The notes: a model not told the origin generated them from the letters alone. A stretch of DNA of 44,137 bases from Schnuerera sp. xch1 (GCF_019931165.1 NZ_JAIOUP010000018.1:1-44137), one strand, 5' to 3'; positions 36,092 through 44,137 are shown, counted from the stretch's first letter. Program-made: numbers and translations.

Positions 36092-37662
36092 TACCATTCC
36101 CCCTTTCTAATCTGAAATCTACATAATTCAACTAAAATTCTCATATTATATTTATATAGAAATTCTCTATCTGTACTAGACTCCAATCCCTTCAATTTCA
36201 CCCTTTTTACCCTAGTATTTCTATTCTGTAAATCCAAGTTCATACTATTCTCTATAAAATCGTTAAAGAAATCAATTAATTTCTTATTCTCATACCATAC
36301 TTGGTTAATCTGAGTAAAAGAAGTGCTTCTTTTGCTATTAATATTTTCTACATATTTATTGTACTTATTTATGCCAGCCTTAGGTTCTTCATAGATTAAT
36401 GAAGTAAACAAATCCTTGAAGTTACCCCATTGACTTTTGCTCATCCTTTCTGTATTTCTTAATTTCTCATCTAACTCTAATACTCTCAAGCTTATATCAT
36501 TTTCTAACCTTTTTTCGTAAATCAAATTTATTATATTGTTAACTTGTTCTTTTTCTTTTTTAAAGAGATCAATAGACTCTTTATCTAGATTTAAATTACT
36601 ATTTAATCCTTTATTCTCTCTTAAATATGTATCTTCTATTGAATTCAAAATAATGAATCTACCAAATCCATCTAACCTTCTTTCTCCAATTCCTTTGTTT
36701 AGAAAACTATTAAAAATTTCTTTGTCTATATTCCCAGAAATCTTATACTTGAAAACAGAACCTGCTTTAATACTTTTTATAATAGGAGTAGAGCATTTCC
36801 ACTTATTATTAAAATTTGTTATACTTTTAACCTCTATACAGCTATCAACAAACTCAACACTATCTAACTCTAATTCTTTAGCAATGTATTTTTCATCAAT
36901 AAATGTTTTGTATTCTCCTACTTCATTTCTAAAGATAATATCCGATAAAGCTAATAGATATATGTATTCTCCAAATTCTTTATTTGTTTTAAAACCCTCA
37001 TATTCAGGGTTTTCTTCAAAAACCTTAAACCCTTTTATCTTACATTTACCATATCCACTACCCTTTGATCCTCCCAAATAGACAATTTCATCTTTAAATA
37101 GTTCTTCAATCTCTTCTAAGTATGAATCATCTTCTACCTTTATTATCCCTTGAAATAATTGTCCCTTCTTGATAAATTCATATCTAAATAGTTTATTGTT
37201 TTTTTTACCTCTCATCTTATTGATATGGAGATTAGATGTTTTCTCTACATCTGTCTTATAGTATTCTCCATCTATAAATGCGACAAATTCACAGGTTCTA
37301 ACCTTTTCATAACCTGAATCCAGCTTTATGTCTAAACCTGACTTCATTTTCAAACTCGTATTGTAAGCTTTGATTTTTTCCTTAGGAGCAAAATAGGATT
37401 TTGGTAAAGGAATACTTCTCTTATCTTTATATTTGGGATATGCATTTAAAAACTTTATCTTGCCATTCAACAGCTTATCCCTATGGATGCCTTCGTTGAT
37501 ATTCTTTATTCCTTTCTGAATTATGTATTTATATATATAAGCTCCTCTAATTGCAGTTCCTGGGATATATTCCATAGTTTCTTCCGAATCAGATTGCATA
37601 TTAGACTTAGCAAATTTTAAATTCTCACAAGCTTCAATATCATAAACTATGTAACTATTCAC
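36091..37662 (-). CDS. csx10: Csx10 (Cas5-like) with helical C-terminal extension
   Basis: A 523-aa protein. Residues 1-330 read as the Csx10 RAMP: EYIPGTAIRGAYIYKYII (about 31-48), GKIKFLNAYPKYKD, SIPLPKSYFAPKEK and the glycine-rich YLGGSKGSGYGKCKIKG; a second glycine stretch GIGERRLDGFGRFII is near 325. This is the subunit that grips the 5' handle. From about 345 to the end the chain is helix-rich and charged (SIDLFKKEKEQVNNIINLIY, LELDEKLRNTERMSKSQWGN), as expected for a fused small subunit (Cas11), which has no separate gene here. GTG start at 37662, 7 nt from GGTG, overlapping the cas7 stop by 8 bp. Confidence 0.8.
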   Translation of the reverse strand: MNSYIVYDIEACENLKFAKSNMQSDSEETMEYIPGTAIRGAYIYKYIIQKGIKNINEGIHRDKLLNGKIKFLNAYPKYKDKRSIPLPKSYFAPKEKIKAYNTSLKMKSGLDIKLDSGYEKVRTCEFVAFIDGEYYKTDVEKTSNLHINKMRGKKNNKLFRYEFIKKGQLFQGIIKVEDDSYLEEIEELFKDEIVYLGGSKGSGYGKCKIKGFKVFEENPEYEGFKTNKEFGEYIYLLALSDIIFRNEVGEYKTFIDEKYIAKELELDSVEFVDSCIEVKSITNFNNKWKCSTPIIKSIKAGSVFKYKISGNIDKEIFNSFLNKGIGERRLDGFGRFIILNSIEDTYLRENKGLNSNLNLDKESIDLFKKEKEQVNNIINLIYEKRLENDISLRVLELDEKLRNTERMSKSQWGNFKDLFTSLIYEEPKAGINKYNKYVENINSKRSTSFTQINQVWYENKKLIDFFNDFIENSMNLDLQNRNTRVKRVKLKGLESSTDREFLYKYNMRILVELCRFQIRKGEW

Positions 37663-38317
37663 CAAAATTCACCCCTTTTAAAAACCTGTCAACATAATAA
37701 TCTGTTATGTCCTTATATTCATTGTCTTCCAATATATGAAGAGTACATTCCACTTCACCTTTCCCTCTAGTTCTCATACTCCCTATATGCCTTAAGGATT
37801 TTAATCCTATAGCTAAAAGTCCTAACTCTTCTTCTCTTAATTCCCGTTCACAACTTATTTGTACTTCAAACTCTAACCCTCTTTTTATAACCCTTATTTG
37901 CCTTAAGGTACCTTTAGCAGCAGAGCCATTTTCATCAATACTAGTGAACTTTCTTATATCAGTTAATGCACCTTTTATCTCCCAAGGATGAATCTCTCCA
38001 CTATTTACAGCATATTCCAAAACTTTTCTTGTTCCTTCTCTTAATCTACAATCAGAAAACTTAAGGTTTCGCCACATATTATCTCCTTGGTTTTCTTCAC
38101 CTAATAATTCACATATAATTGGTTTATATTCTTCTCCTAGTACTTGAATAGTTTTTTCTACTTCTTCCCTTAAATTCCCTTTAAAAGTTTTGGCTTTCAT
38201 ATATGGGAACCCATACTCATCACATACTATTTCTAAATCTACGGAACCAGGAATTGAATATCCACTGCCAAATATAGCCTCTGTAAGCAATCTTACAACC
38301 ACCACATAATTATTCAT
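37655..38317 (-). CDS. cas7: Cas7 (Csm3-like RAMP)
   Basis: A 220-aa single-domain RAMP. FGSGYSIPGSVDLEIV (16-31) precedes YMKAKTFKGNLREE, the thumb-and-loop pattern of Csm3-like subunits; Asp27 is the best candidate for RNA cleavage. ALTDIRKFTSIDENG and the C-terminal glycine-rich HIGSMRTRGKGEVECTLHI complete the fold. It is the backbone subunit next to Csx10. Its ATG follows GGAGGGGG that lies within the last cas10 codons, and the genes overlap by 8 bp. Confidence 0.9.
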   Translation of the reverse strand: MNNYVVVVRLLTEAIFGSGYSIPGSVDLEIVCDEYGFPYMKAKTFKGNLREEVEKTIQVLGEEYKPIICELLGEENQGDNMWRNLKFSDCRLREGTRKVLEYAVNSGEIHPWEIKGALTDIRKFTSIDENGSAAKGTLRQIRVIKRGLEFEVQISCERELREEELGLLAIGLKSLRHIGSMRTRGKGEVECTLHILEDNEYKDITDYYVDRFLKGVNFGE

Positions 38318-39845
38318 TTTCCCCCTCCTCTCCAGCTAGCTCTATATATAAATCCATAATCTCAATTGCATCATAGTACATACACCCATCTTTAGTAAAG
38401 CAATAATCTCCATCTGTGTTTTTGAATCTACTGAAATAATTAGATATGTTGTTCAATTTTAAGAATAACTCTGTTTCTGCTTCACCTTTCTTTAGGATTT
38501 CACGAAGTTCCTTTATTTTGTTTCTTGCTATTTTCTTATTATTTATTTTTCGATTAGTTAAGTTATTATAAGCTTCTTTAAAATTGCTATAGGTTCTCCA
38601 TATCTTTTTATCCTCATTGTTTAAATATAAAGGTCTCATAAAAAGATCTTTATTATCATCTATAGTCTTATAATTTTTATCTCTTATTTCTCTAATTGTT
38701 CCTAGCAAATCTCCTTGCTCCACATGCCAATCAATAAGAGAATAATCATCATTTGGGTATTCCTCTCTAAGTTTTCTCTTTCCATTTTCACATAGATCTT
38801 CTGCAAGTTCATATGCCTTAATAAAAGGATAGCTTGTCCTTACTATTGCAACTCCTGCACAAGCGTTCAATCTTACCGTTTTCTCATTATGTATTTCTAT
38901 TTTATTCTCATATAAATGTTCTAAAAATACTCTTGCTGTCTCTATACCTACCTTCCCATTAGTTACATAAGTAATATCATCACCTGCTACAATAATTGGT
39001 ATTATAGGAAATATATCTTTGCCTATATTCGTATCATCTTTTAACTTGTCCTTATTTTTACATACAGCCTTACTCATAGCAATAAAAGCCTCTTCATAGG
39101 CAGATTTTATGTTGTCACTAAATTTTTTCAAGGCTTTTATATAGGCATCATTTGTTTTTTCATATTCTCCTTCTTTATATGTAAATTCCTTTCTTAAAGC
39201 ATCAAATTTTTGGCCCATTCCATTGCCATCAATATGAACTACCGCCATATAATTTTTTTCATCTTTAGCCACATCTCTAAACGCTTTTGTCATTTCCTTA
39301 TTAAGTATAAGTTTGCTAAATTTCTCATTACGATCATTGCAATGGTAAAGCTTAACTGCTATATCTTCGCTAACAAATCTTGCTTCATCATTTTCTAAGT
39401 CTTTCTCTATAGTAGTTGCCGGAAGTCCTGTTGAATCACAGAGCCTTTCTATTCCAAAAGATAGCTGTTCCCCACTATTTAATCTTCTATTCTTCTTTAC
39501 TCCTAGCTTCCTATAAGCTTTTCCTATTACATCAATAATCTTATCCCTATTATTATCGTAATTAACCATTACCATAAATACCTCTACTCCAGGATAATCC
39601 CTCAATATTCTTTCGCTTATAGCCTTAATAAACTCCCTTGCCTCTTCATCGGTGTCAAATCTATACAGGCTACTTCCTCCACCATTGTATACTACGTTTT
39701 TACTATACTCTGAGTTTACATCTATAGGTAGTTTTTCAACAACCTTCTCTACTATTATGGACCCTCCTATGCTCTCCTTCAATCTATTGCTTGAGAAAAT
39801 ATAATTTTGCTTTCTAGATACCTCCCATAAAACTAAAGTTGTCAT
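38310..39845 (-). CDS. cas10: Cas10 without HD nuclease domain
   Basis: A 511-aa large subunit of the type III effector. The chain starts straight in the first palm-like region (WEVSRKQNYIFSSNRLKES, then IGGS, 8-29); there is no N-terminal HD phosphohydrolase domain and hence no predicted ssDNase. The second palm is intact: VVHIDGNGMG (202-211, Asp206) and IIVAGDDITYV (284-294; AGDD in place of the common GGDD, with both Asp kept), then ACAGVAIV. It should convert ATP to cyclic oligoadenylate on target binding. The C-terminal 120 residues are helical. Loss of HD and presence of csx10 fit subtype III-D. Strong AAAGGAGGGG before the ATG. Confidence 0.93.
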   Translation of the reverse strand: MTTLVLWEVSRKQNYIFSSNRLKESIGGSIIVEKVVEKLPIDVNSEYSKNVVYNGGGSSLYRFDTDEEAREFIKAISERILRDYPGVEVFMVMVNYDNNRDKIIDVIGKAYRKLGVKKNRRLNSGEQLSFGIERLCDSTGLPATTIEKDLENDEARFVSEDIAVKLYHCNDRNEKFSKLILNKEMTKAFRDVAKDEKNYMAVVHIDGNGMGQKFDALRKEFTYKEGEYEKTNDAYIKALKKFSDNIKSAYEEAFIAMSKAVCKNKDKLKDDTNIGKDIFPIIPIIVAGDDITYVTNGKVGIETARVFLEHLYENKIEIHNEKTVRLNACAGVAIVRTSYPFIKAYELAEDLCENGKRKLREEYPNDDYSLIDWHVEQGDLLGTIREIRDKNYKTIDDNKDLFMRPLYLNNEDKKIWRTYSNFKEAYNNLTNRKINNKKIARNKIKELREILKKGEAETELFLKLNNISNYFSRFKNTDGDYCFTKDGCMYYDAIEIMDLYIELAGEEGENE

Positions 39846-39859
39846 TTTTAACCCCTCCT

Positions 39860-41182
39860 TTAAAAATCTATTTCTTCATAGTTTCGATATCTTAACTTGT
39901 CCATAATGATCCTTTTAATTTCTTCTTCTCTCTTATCAAATGCTAAAGCTATATATTTTAGTACAGCTACTTCATATCTTTGCTCTGGTGCAACTGTTGG
40001 TTTAAATCCATGATTCAGGTTCAAACTATTTCTATATCTCCTTAGACCATGTAAATCTTTCTTAAGTTTTTCATCTTCTATTTTATTAATTTTATCAATA
40101 GTTTTTCTCTTTACTCCTTTGGTCAACATTATTCCTGCAAGCTCTATTGCACTAAGCAAACGTATTATATAGCTCTGAAGATCTACATATCTCATAATTA
40201 ATGCTCCATTATACCTCTCTAAAGCCATATATAATATTTCATCAGTTCCTTTAAATTCTTCATATATTCTTTTATCATTAATTTGAGAGCTCACATTTCC
40301 TAAACTGTTTATTCTTTCTAAAAAATTTGATACCATCTTTATTCCATGAACTTCATCTGCATTTAAATATTTCTCCTGAATTACAATGTCCTTATAATTG
40401 AAATCATTTCTAAGCTCATATAGTTTAGAAAAGTAATATATTCTTTCTATTTCATCTAATTGATTATCTATTTTATATTGAGACAATTTTTTGGCTGATC
40501 TTTTTAGCCTTTTCCTAATCTCATTAGATAATCTTCTAGCCCCTTTGAAATTTTTAGATAAATACATCTCTTCTAGGGCTCTTCGCTCTATAGTGTTAAA
40601 TATATCATTTGGATTTAATAGTATACTTAAATATTCTGTACCATATTTAGGCCTGTCATCTTCATATTCGAGAAAGTCTAAATATAGTATATCTATGTTA
40701 TGTAAATCGTTATATAGCGATGCAGCAAGATATCCTGCTGCAATAGTAGGTTTTTTCCCACCTGTAATATCTACTGCTAGTTTTTTAAAAGGATATTGTT
40801 TTACTTCTTCAGAAATAATATTGAAAACTTCTGCTGTATCACTATTAGAATTGGTTTCTCTAAATATTACCTCAGATTTAATTTCAGCGATTTTCAGATA
40901 CTCCATAAATATTTTTTTAAAGCTTAAACTCTCTTTTGTGAATATAAACACTATTCTTCCCTTAGGCTGTAATACTGATAAACTGAGAATTGTGGTATAT
41001 GGCGAGAACCCAATGGTATAAATAACTAAGTCATATGATTTATCACTTACTTTTTTATTTTCCTTCTTATTAGCAAACTCATCAATATATTTAAAGAAAT
41101 CCTTGTCCCTATTTTGAAGAAACTCTAATATCTTTTCATTATCACTTCTTGCTTGTGCAAGCTTATCACTATTAAACTTCAT
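39860..41182 (-). CDS. CARF-HEPN ribonuclease (TIGR02710-like)
   Basis: A 440-aa Csx1/Csm6-type effector. The CARF sensor spans about 48-195: DLVIYTIGFSPYTTIL (ligand loop) and LAVDITGGKKPTIAAGYLAA (135-154), the D-x-TGGKK motif of this group. The C-terminal HEPN domain holds the RNase motif R384-N-S-L-N-L-N-H391 (R-x6-H). Cyclic oligoadenylate from Cas10 should activate non-specific RNA cleavage. It lies 14 bp upstream of cas10 and 8 bp downstream of the second CARF gene, in the same operon. Ligand ring size is not predictable by eye. Confidence 0.85.
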   Translation of the reverse strand: MKFNSDKLAQARSDNEKILEFLQNRDKDFFKYIDEFANKKENKKVSDKSYDLVIYTIGFSPYTTILSLSVLQPKGRIVFIFTKESLSFKKIFMEYLKIAEIKSEVIFRETNSNSDTAEVFNIISEEVKQYPFKKLAVDITGGKKPTIAAGYLAASLYNDLHNIDILYLDFLEYEDDRPKYGTEYLSILLNPNDIFNTIERRALEEMYLSKNFKGARRLSNEIRKRLKRSAKKLSQYKIDNQLDEIERIYYFSKLYELRNDFNYKDIVIQEKYLNADEVHGIKMVSNFLERINSLGNVSSQINDKRIYEEFKGTDEILYMALERYNGALIMRYVDLQSYIIRLLSAIELAGIMLTKGVKRKTIDKINKIEDEKLKKDLHGLRRYRNSLNLNHGFKPTVAPEQRYEVAVLKYIALAFDKREEEIKRIIMDKLRYRNYEEIDF

Positions 41183-41190
41183 TTTGACAC

Positions 41191-42900
41191 CTAATATCTT
41201 CTGAATCTAACATGGTCGAATACATGAGTAATTTCAATTTTCCCATCGTCTCTTATTACTTCTTTCACTTGCCTCTTAGTTGTTGAATAAATGGGCTTTA
41301 ATCCTATCTCTTTGCAGTATTCTACCATTTTATAGATAGCACCATACTCACCTTGAACAAGGACATAATCATCTTCTTGACTAATATTATCAATCCAATC
41401 CTTAATATCATCCAATATAGAATTAAGATTATCTACATAAGGGGGAATAGAACTCCATTCATTTTGTAGATTATCTGGAAGGTATATGAACTCTTGAATA
41501 TTTAAGTTTTCCTTTGCATCTTGTATTTGTTTATCTGTTAATTTATGTGAGAAGATCAATATCATTTTAGAGCTAGGTTTATAATCAGTATTTGATTTTT
41601 TCAAAGTTAAAGTGTCCATATCTATTACTTTTTCAAATCTTTGAATAAACTTATCTAATTTCTTTTTAAATTTATCAGGTTTACTAGCATTTCTTCTAAA
41701 ACCTGCATGGTTGAGGTCATTTCTTAAATCTCCAATTTCTTTATATAAATACGTTAAATCTTTGGTTAAAAGGCAGTCAATTTCCTTTCGTATTACTAGT
41801 TTTTCAACATAAGGTGAACCTTTAAAATAATTATCATATTTTGACATAATAAGTCCTGATATATGAATTCTCACATTGGCATCATTTAAAGGTATATTGC
41901 TTGATAAACATATGAAGTTAACTATATTCTCTTGTATAAAAGTATACGCCTGCTGAACTAAATTTAAATCATTACATAACTTTACAGTATAATGAATGTC
42001 CTTTAGTATATTCCCTGAGTAAAAATAAACCTTATCATATATTTTGTCTAATATTTCTCCAAATGGTTTTAATTCATTAATATTTACCACTCTAAAATTA
42101 TCTAATTCATCCTTAAGTTTACAGCCATACTCCGATATCATATGACCTCTTACTGTATATACCCCTCCAACAAAATTTTCTAGTGCTTTATTTATACTTC
42201 TTAAAGAATCTGCTTCTTCATCACTTCTTCTTATTATACTTTTATAATTATCAATTGCTTTCTTTACATGTGAAACTAATAATCTTGCATCACCTGAATT
42301 GATAAATTTTTCTGCACCTATGGTCCAATCTGAAATGGCATTAAATAATGATAAGTCAAAAATAGGAGCTATTCCATCCTTATCTTTAGCGTCAAAGGCG
42401 CCATAGTATATTCCTTCTATGGATATATTTTTTATAAACTTAGCATAATTTATTATGGACATAATAATGATTGGTAATGATCTAAAGGAATGAGTTATGT
42501 CAATATATACCTCATCTTCGTAATCTAAAAGATTAAAAACAATGTCAAAATTTTCCCATATTTCTTCTTCATTTGCTCCAGCCCTTAATTCAAAATCTCT
42601 GTATTTTATCCTTCTATTATCTAGAATTTCCTTAAGCCCTGCTTGGTATACCGTTTTCTTTTCACATGTATTCCAGTCTATAATCTCTTTGTTTCCACTT
42701 TCCCAATTTGTCTTTCTAGACCCTTTTTCTCCACCAGTCAACCCGATATATAATTCAGCATCCTTCCCAACTAATGAAGAAATAGCTTCCTGAATAAAAC
42801 TGGTCTCAACTACCTTTTTCATTCCATTTTGATCAGTAAATCCATATTTTGTTTTTTTATAATTACCATTACCTAAAAAACTAATAATCTTTTTACTCAA
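41191..42900 (-). CDS. CARF-HEPN ribonuclease fused to Csx20-like ring nuclease
   Basis: A 569-aa, three-part protein. Residues 1-200 form a CARF domain of the TM1812/TIGR02221 type: ISFLGNGNYKKTKY (6-19), VYIDITHSFRSLPIIIMSII (131-150), EGIYYGAFDAKD. Residues about 200-425 are HEPN, with R393-N-D-L-N-H398 (R-x4-H). Residues 445-569 form a separate domain: MILIFSHKLTDKQIQDAKEN, FIYLPDNLQNEWSSIPP, DYVLVQGEYGAIYKMVEYC, PIYSTTKRQ, HVFDHVRFRRY. This resembles stand-alone Csx20 proteins, candidate ring nucleases. Start is TTG after GAGGAGGGGG; first gene of the operon. The first two domains are secure, the Csx20 name less so. Confidence 0.82.
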   Translation of the reverse strand: MSKKIISFLGNGNYKKTKYGFTDQNGMKKVVETSFIQEAISSLVGKDAELYIGLTGGEKGSRKTNWESGNKEIIDWNTCEKKTVYQAGLKEILDNRRIKYRDFELRAGANEEEIWENFDIVFNLLDYEDEVYIDITHSFRSLPIIIMSIINYAKFIKNISIEGIYYGAFDAKDKDGIAPIFDLSLFNAISDWTIGAEKFINSGDARLLVSHVKKAIDNYKSIIRRSDEEADSLRSINKALENFVGGVYTVRGHMISEYGCKLKDELDNFRVVNINELKPFGEILDKIYDKVYFYSGNILKDIHYTVKLCNDLNLVQQAYTFIQENIVNFICLSSNIPLNDANVRIHISGLIMSKYDNYFKGSPYVEKLVIRKEIDCLLTKDLTYLYKEIGDLRNDLNHAGFRRNASKPDKFKKKLDKFIQRFEKVIDMDTLTLKKSNTDYKPSSKMILIFSHKLTDKQIQDAKENLNIQEFIYLPDNLQNEWSSIPPYVDNLNSILDDIKDWIDNISQEDDYVLVQGEYGAIYKMVEYCKEIGLKPIYSTTKRQVKEVIRDDGKIEITHVFDHVRFRRY

Positions 42901-43252
42901 TCTAATCCCCCTCCTCTTTATAAGTACACTCTCGAAAAATACAATAATCGTACTCTAACTTATTTTTAGAGCAAGTTATAAAACTACACCCTTTTTTTAA
43001 ATATCAATATCATCTGAAGGCATTCTAAATATTGATATAATTCTCATCTCTCGTATTACACCTCTAATTTTTCAAAACACAAAGAAACATGCTAATTTAT
43101 TTAGATAATTCTATTTTCATGCTTGTTCTATAGGAGTATTCTATTGTATTTGGGTCATAAAGATTAGATATGATTCACAATTATAAGTCAAAATCATAAA
43201 AAATAGCTATTGGTAACGAAGCAAACGAACGCATGATGAAAATAATTGGCAT
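42901..43252 (-). promoter_or_regulatory. upstream region of the III-D operon
   Basis: No gene. A perfect 10-bp dyad (ATATCAATAT at 43001-43010, ATATTGATAT at 43029-43038, 18-nt spacing) lies about 100 bp before the first CARF gene and may be an operator. I find no good -35/-10 pair on the minus strand and no terminator facing array 2, so read-through from the array into the operon is possible. Confidence 0.45.
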
Positions 43253-44137
43253 GTTCCAATTCCTTATAGGTAGTCTAGATATCGGTTGAAAAATATATTA
43301 AATTAGCAGGACTTGATAAGTTTCAATTCCTTATAGGTAGTCTAGATATCTGCTAACTTCTTCGGATGTAGTGTTTCTCATGATTCCGGTTTCAATTCCT
43401 TATAGGTAGTCTAGATATCACAAAATGGGTAGATGCCACTGGCGCGGATGTATAAAGTTTCAATTCCTTATAGGTAGTCTAGATATCCATTGAAACCAAA
43501 CCCTCTTGATGTGCTAGGTCTAGGTTTCAATTCCTTATAGGTAGTCTAGATATTAAGCATAATAAAAACTTAACAGAGTATGTAATAGAAAGTTTCAATT
43601 CCTTATAGGTAGTCTAGATATGAGGGAAAATAAATTTAAATGTAGGCTAAGGACTGCAAAGTTTCAATTCCTTATAGGTAGTCTAGATATTTTAATTGAA
43701 TATTAGGAGGTGAGAAAGTGTATCCAGGTTTCAATTCCTTATAGGTAGTCTAGATATTTTACAATTTGTACGGCGAAGATGGTTATACTATATAGTTTCA
43801 ATTCCTTATAGGTAGTCTAGATATCAAAACCAAAGCAAGTCAGTTGATTAGCCTAAGTATGTTTCAATTCCTTATAGGTAGTCTAGATATTTTATTGTTA
43901 TTCCGCTACTGTATTAGTTATAGTCACGTTTCAATTCCTTATAGGTAGTCTAGATATTGTAATACTAGAAGCAAGCAACGCAAACTACCGACCGAGTTTC
44001 AATTCCTTATAGGTAGTCTAGATATTTATGTATTTCGGATACCTATGATATGGATATATTGAGTTTCAATTCCTTATAGGTAGTCTAGATATATGTCGGC
44101 ATGACAGCCTTAGAGGAATTAGGAGACGAGTTTCAAT
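43253..44137 (-). CRISPR. CRISPR array 2 (13 repeats plus a cut one, continues past the window)
   Basis: Thirteen full 30-nt repeats start at 43253, 43320, 43389, 43457, 43524, 43592, 43661, 43728, 43795, 43861, 43928, 43996 and 44063; a partial one begins at 44130. The 13 spacers are 36-39 nt. Plus-strand repeat: GTTTCAATTCCTTATAGGTA followed by GTCTAGATAT. The 43253 copy has one mismatch near its start and is leader-distal. Reverse complement ends ATTGAAAC, so crRNAs are read leftward from a leader beyond the right edge. The first 20 nt equal those of array 1; the last 10 differ. Confidence 0.97.

Noticed and set aside
36536-41021. Long plus-strand reading frames inside the cas operon
   Set aside because: They lie antisense to strongly supported cas genes, have no ribosome binding sites and show low-complexity Ser/Phe/Ile-rich translations typical of AT-rich antisense frames.

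Overview
The window looks like chromosomal DNA of a low-GC Firmicute, most likely a Clostridia/Tissierellia-type anaerobe. The evidence is strong AGGAGG-type ribosome binding sites, AT-rich spacers, a T-box leader, a lysine riboswitch, TTGACA-17-TATAAT promoters, occasional TTG/GTG starts, and CRISPR repeats ending in ATTGAAAC as in many clostridia.

Layout. 1-10.5 kb is a loose collection of accessory genes: a DUF1772-like membrane protein behind a perfect operator, a VOC protein between degenerate insertion-sequence ends, an alpha/beta hydrolase with an XRE-type regulator, a decayed acetyltransferase, a frameshifted small ORF, a lipoprotein, a methyltransferase, a GrpB-like protein, and a MerR/ABC-transporter operon. 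10.5-17.7 kb ends in the 23S rRNA methyltransferase gene rlmD. It carries several short relics of the rlmD 3' end that separate small cargo blocks: a macrolide phosphotransferase/hydrolase/TetR block, a DUF1835 protein, and a decayed histidine kinase plus a membrane protein. 17.9-24.5 kb holds a T-box leader whose first downstream gene is broken, a COG2403-type GTPase, a broken DUF1254 gene, and an amino-acid ABC transporter under a lysine riboswitch with an unusual expression platform. 24.5-31.6 kb holds a nuclease-helicase, OsmC, a large exported BsuPI/FG-GAP protein and a kinase-like protein.

31.7-44.1 kb is the most interesting region. An eight-gene, tightly coupled minus-strand operon encodes a type III-D CRISPR-Cas effector: HD-less Cas10, Cas7, a Csx10/Cas5 with a helical C-terminal extension, tandem Cas7, a Csx19-like protein and an insertion-bearing RAMP. 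It is preceded by two CARF-HEPN ribonucleases. One of these carries a third, C-terminal domain that I read as a Csx20-type ring nuclease, which would place a cyclic-oligoadenylate-activated RNase and its off-switch on one polypeptide. Two CRISPR arrays flank the operon. Their repeats share 20 nt on the crRNA-handle side and differ over the other 10 nt. No cas1, cas2 or cas6 is present here, so adaptation and processing must come from elsewhere.

Expected working: crRNAs from the arrays (transcribed leftward) guide the Cas7/Csx10 complex to RNA. Target binding turns on the Cas10 cyclase. Cyclic oligoadenylate binds the CARF domains and switches on the HEPN RNases, and the Csx20-like domain would then remove the signal. 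All protein assignments are from motifs and family memory, without database searches.
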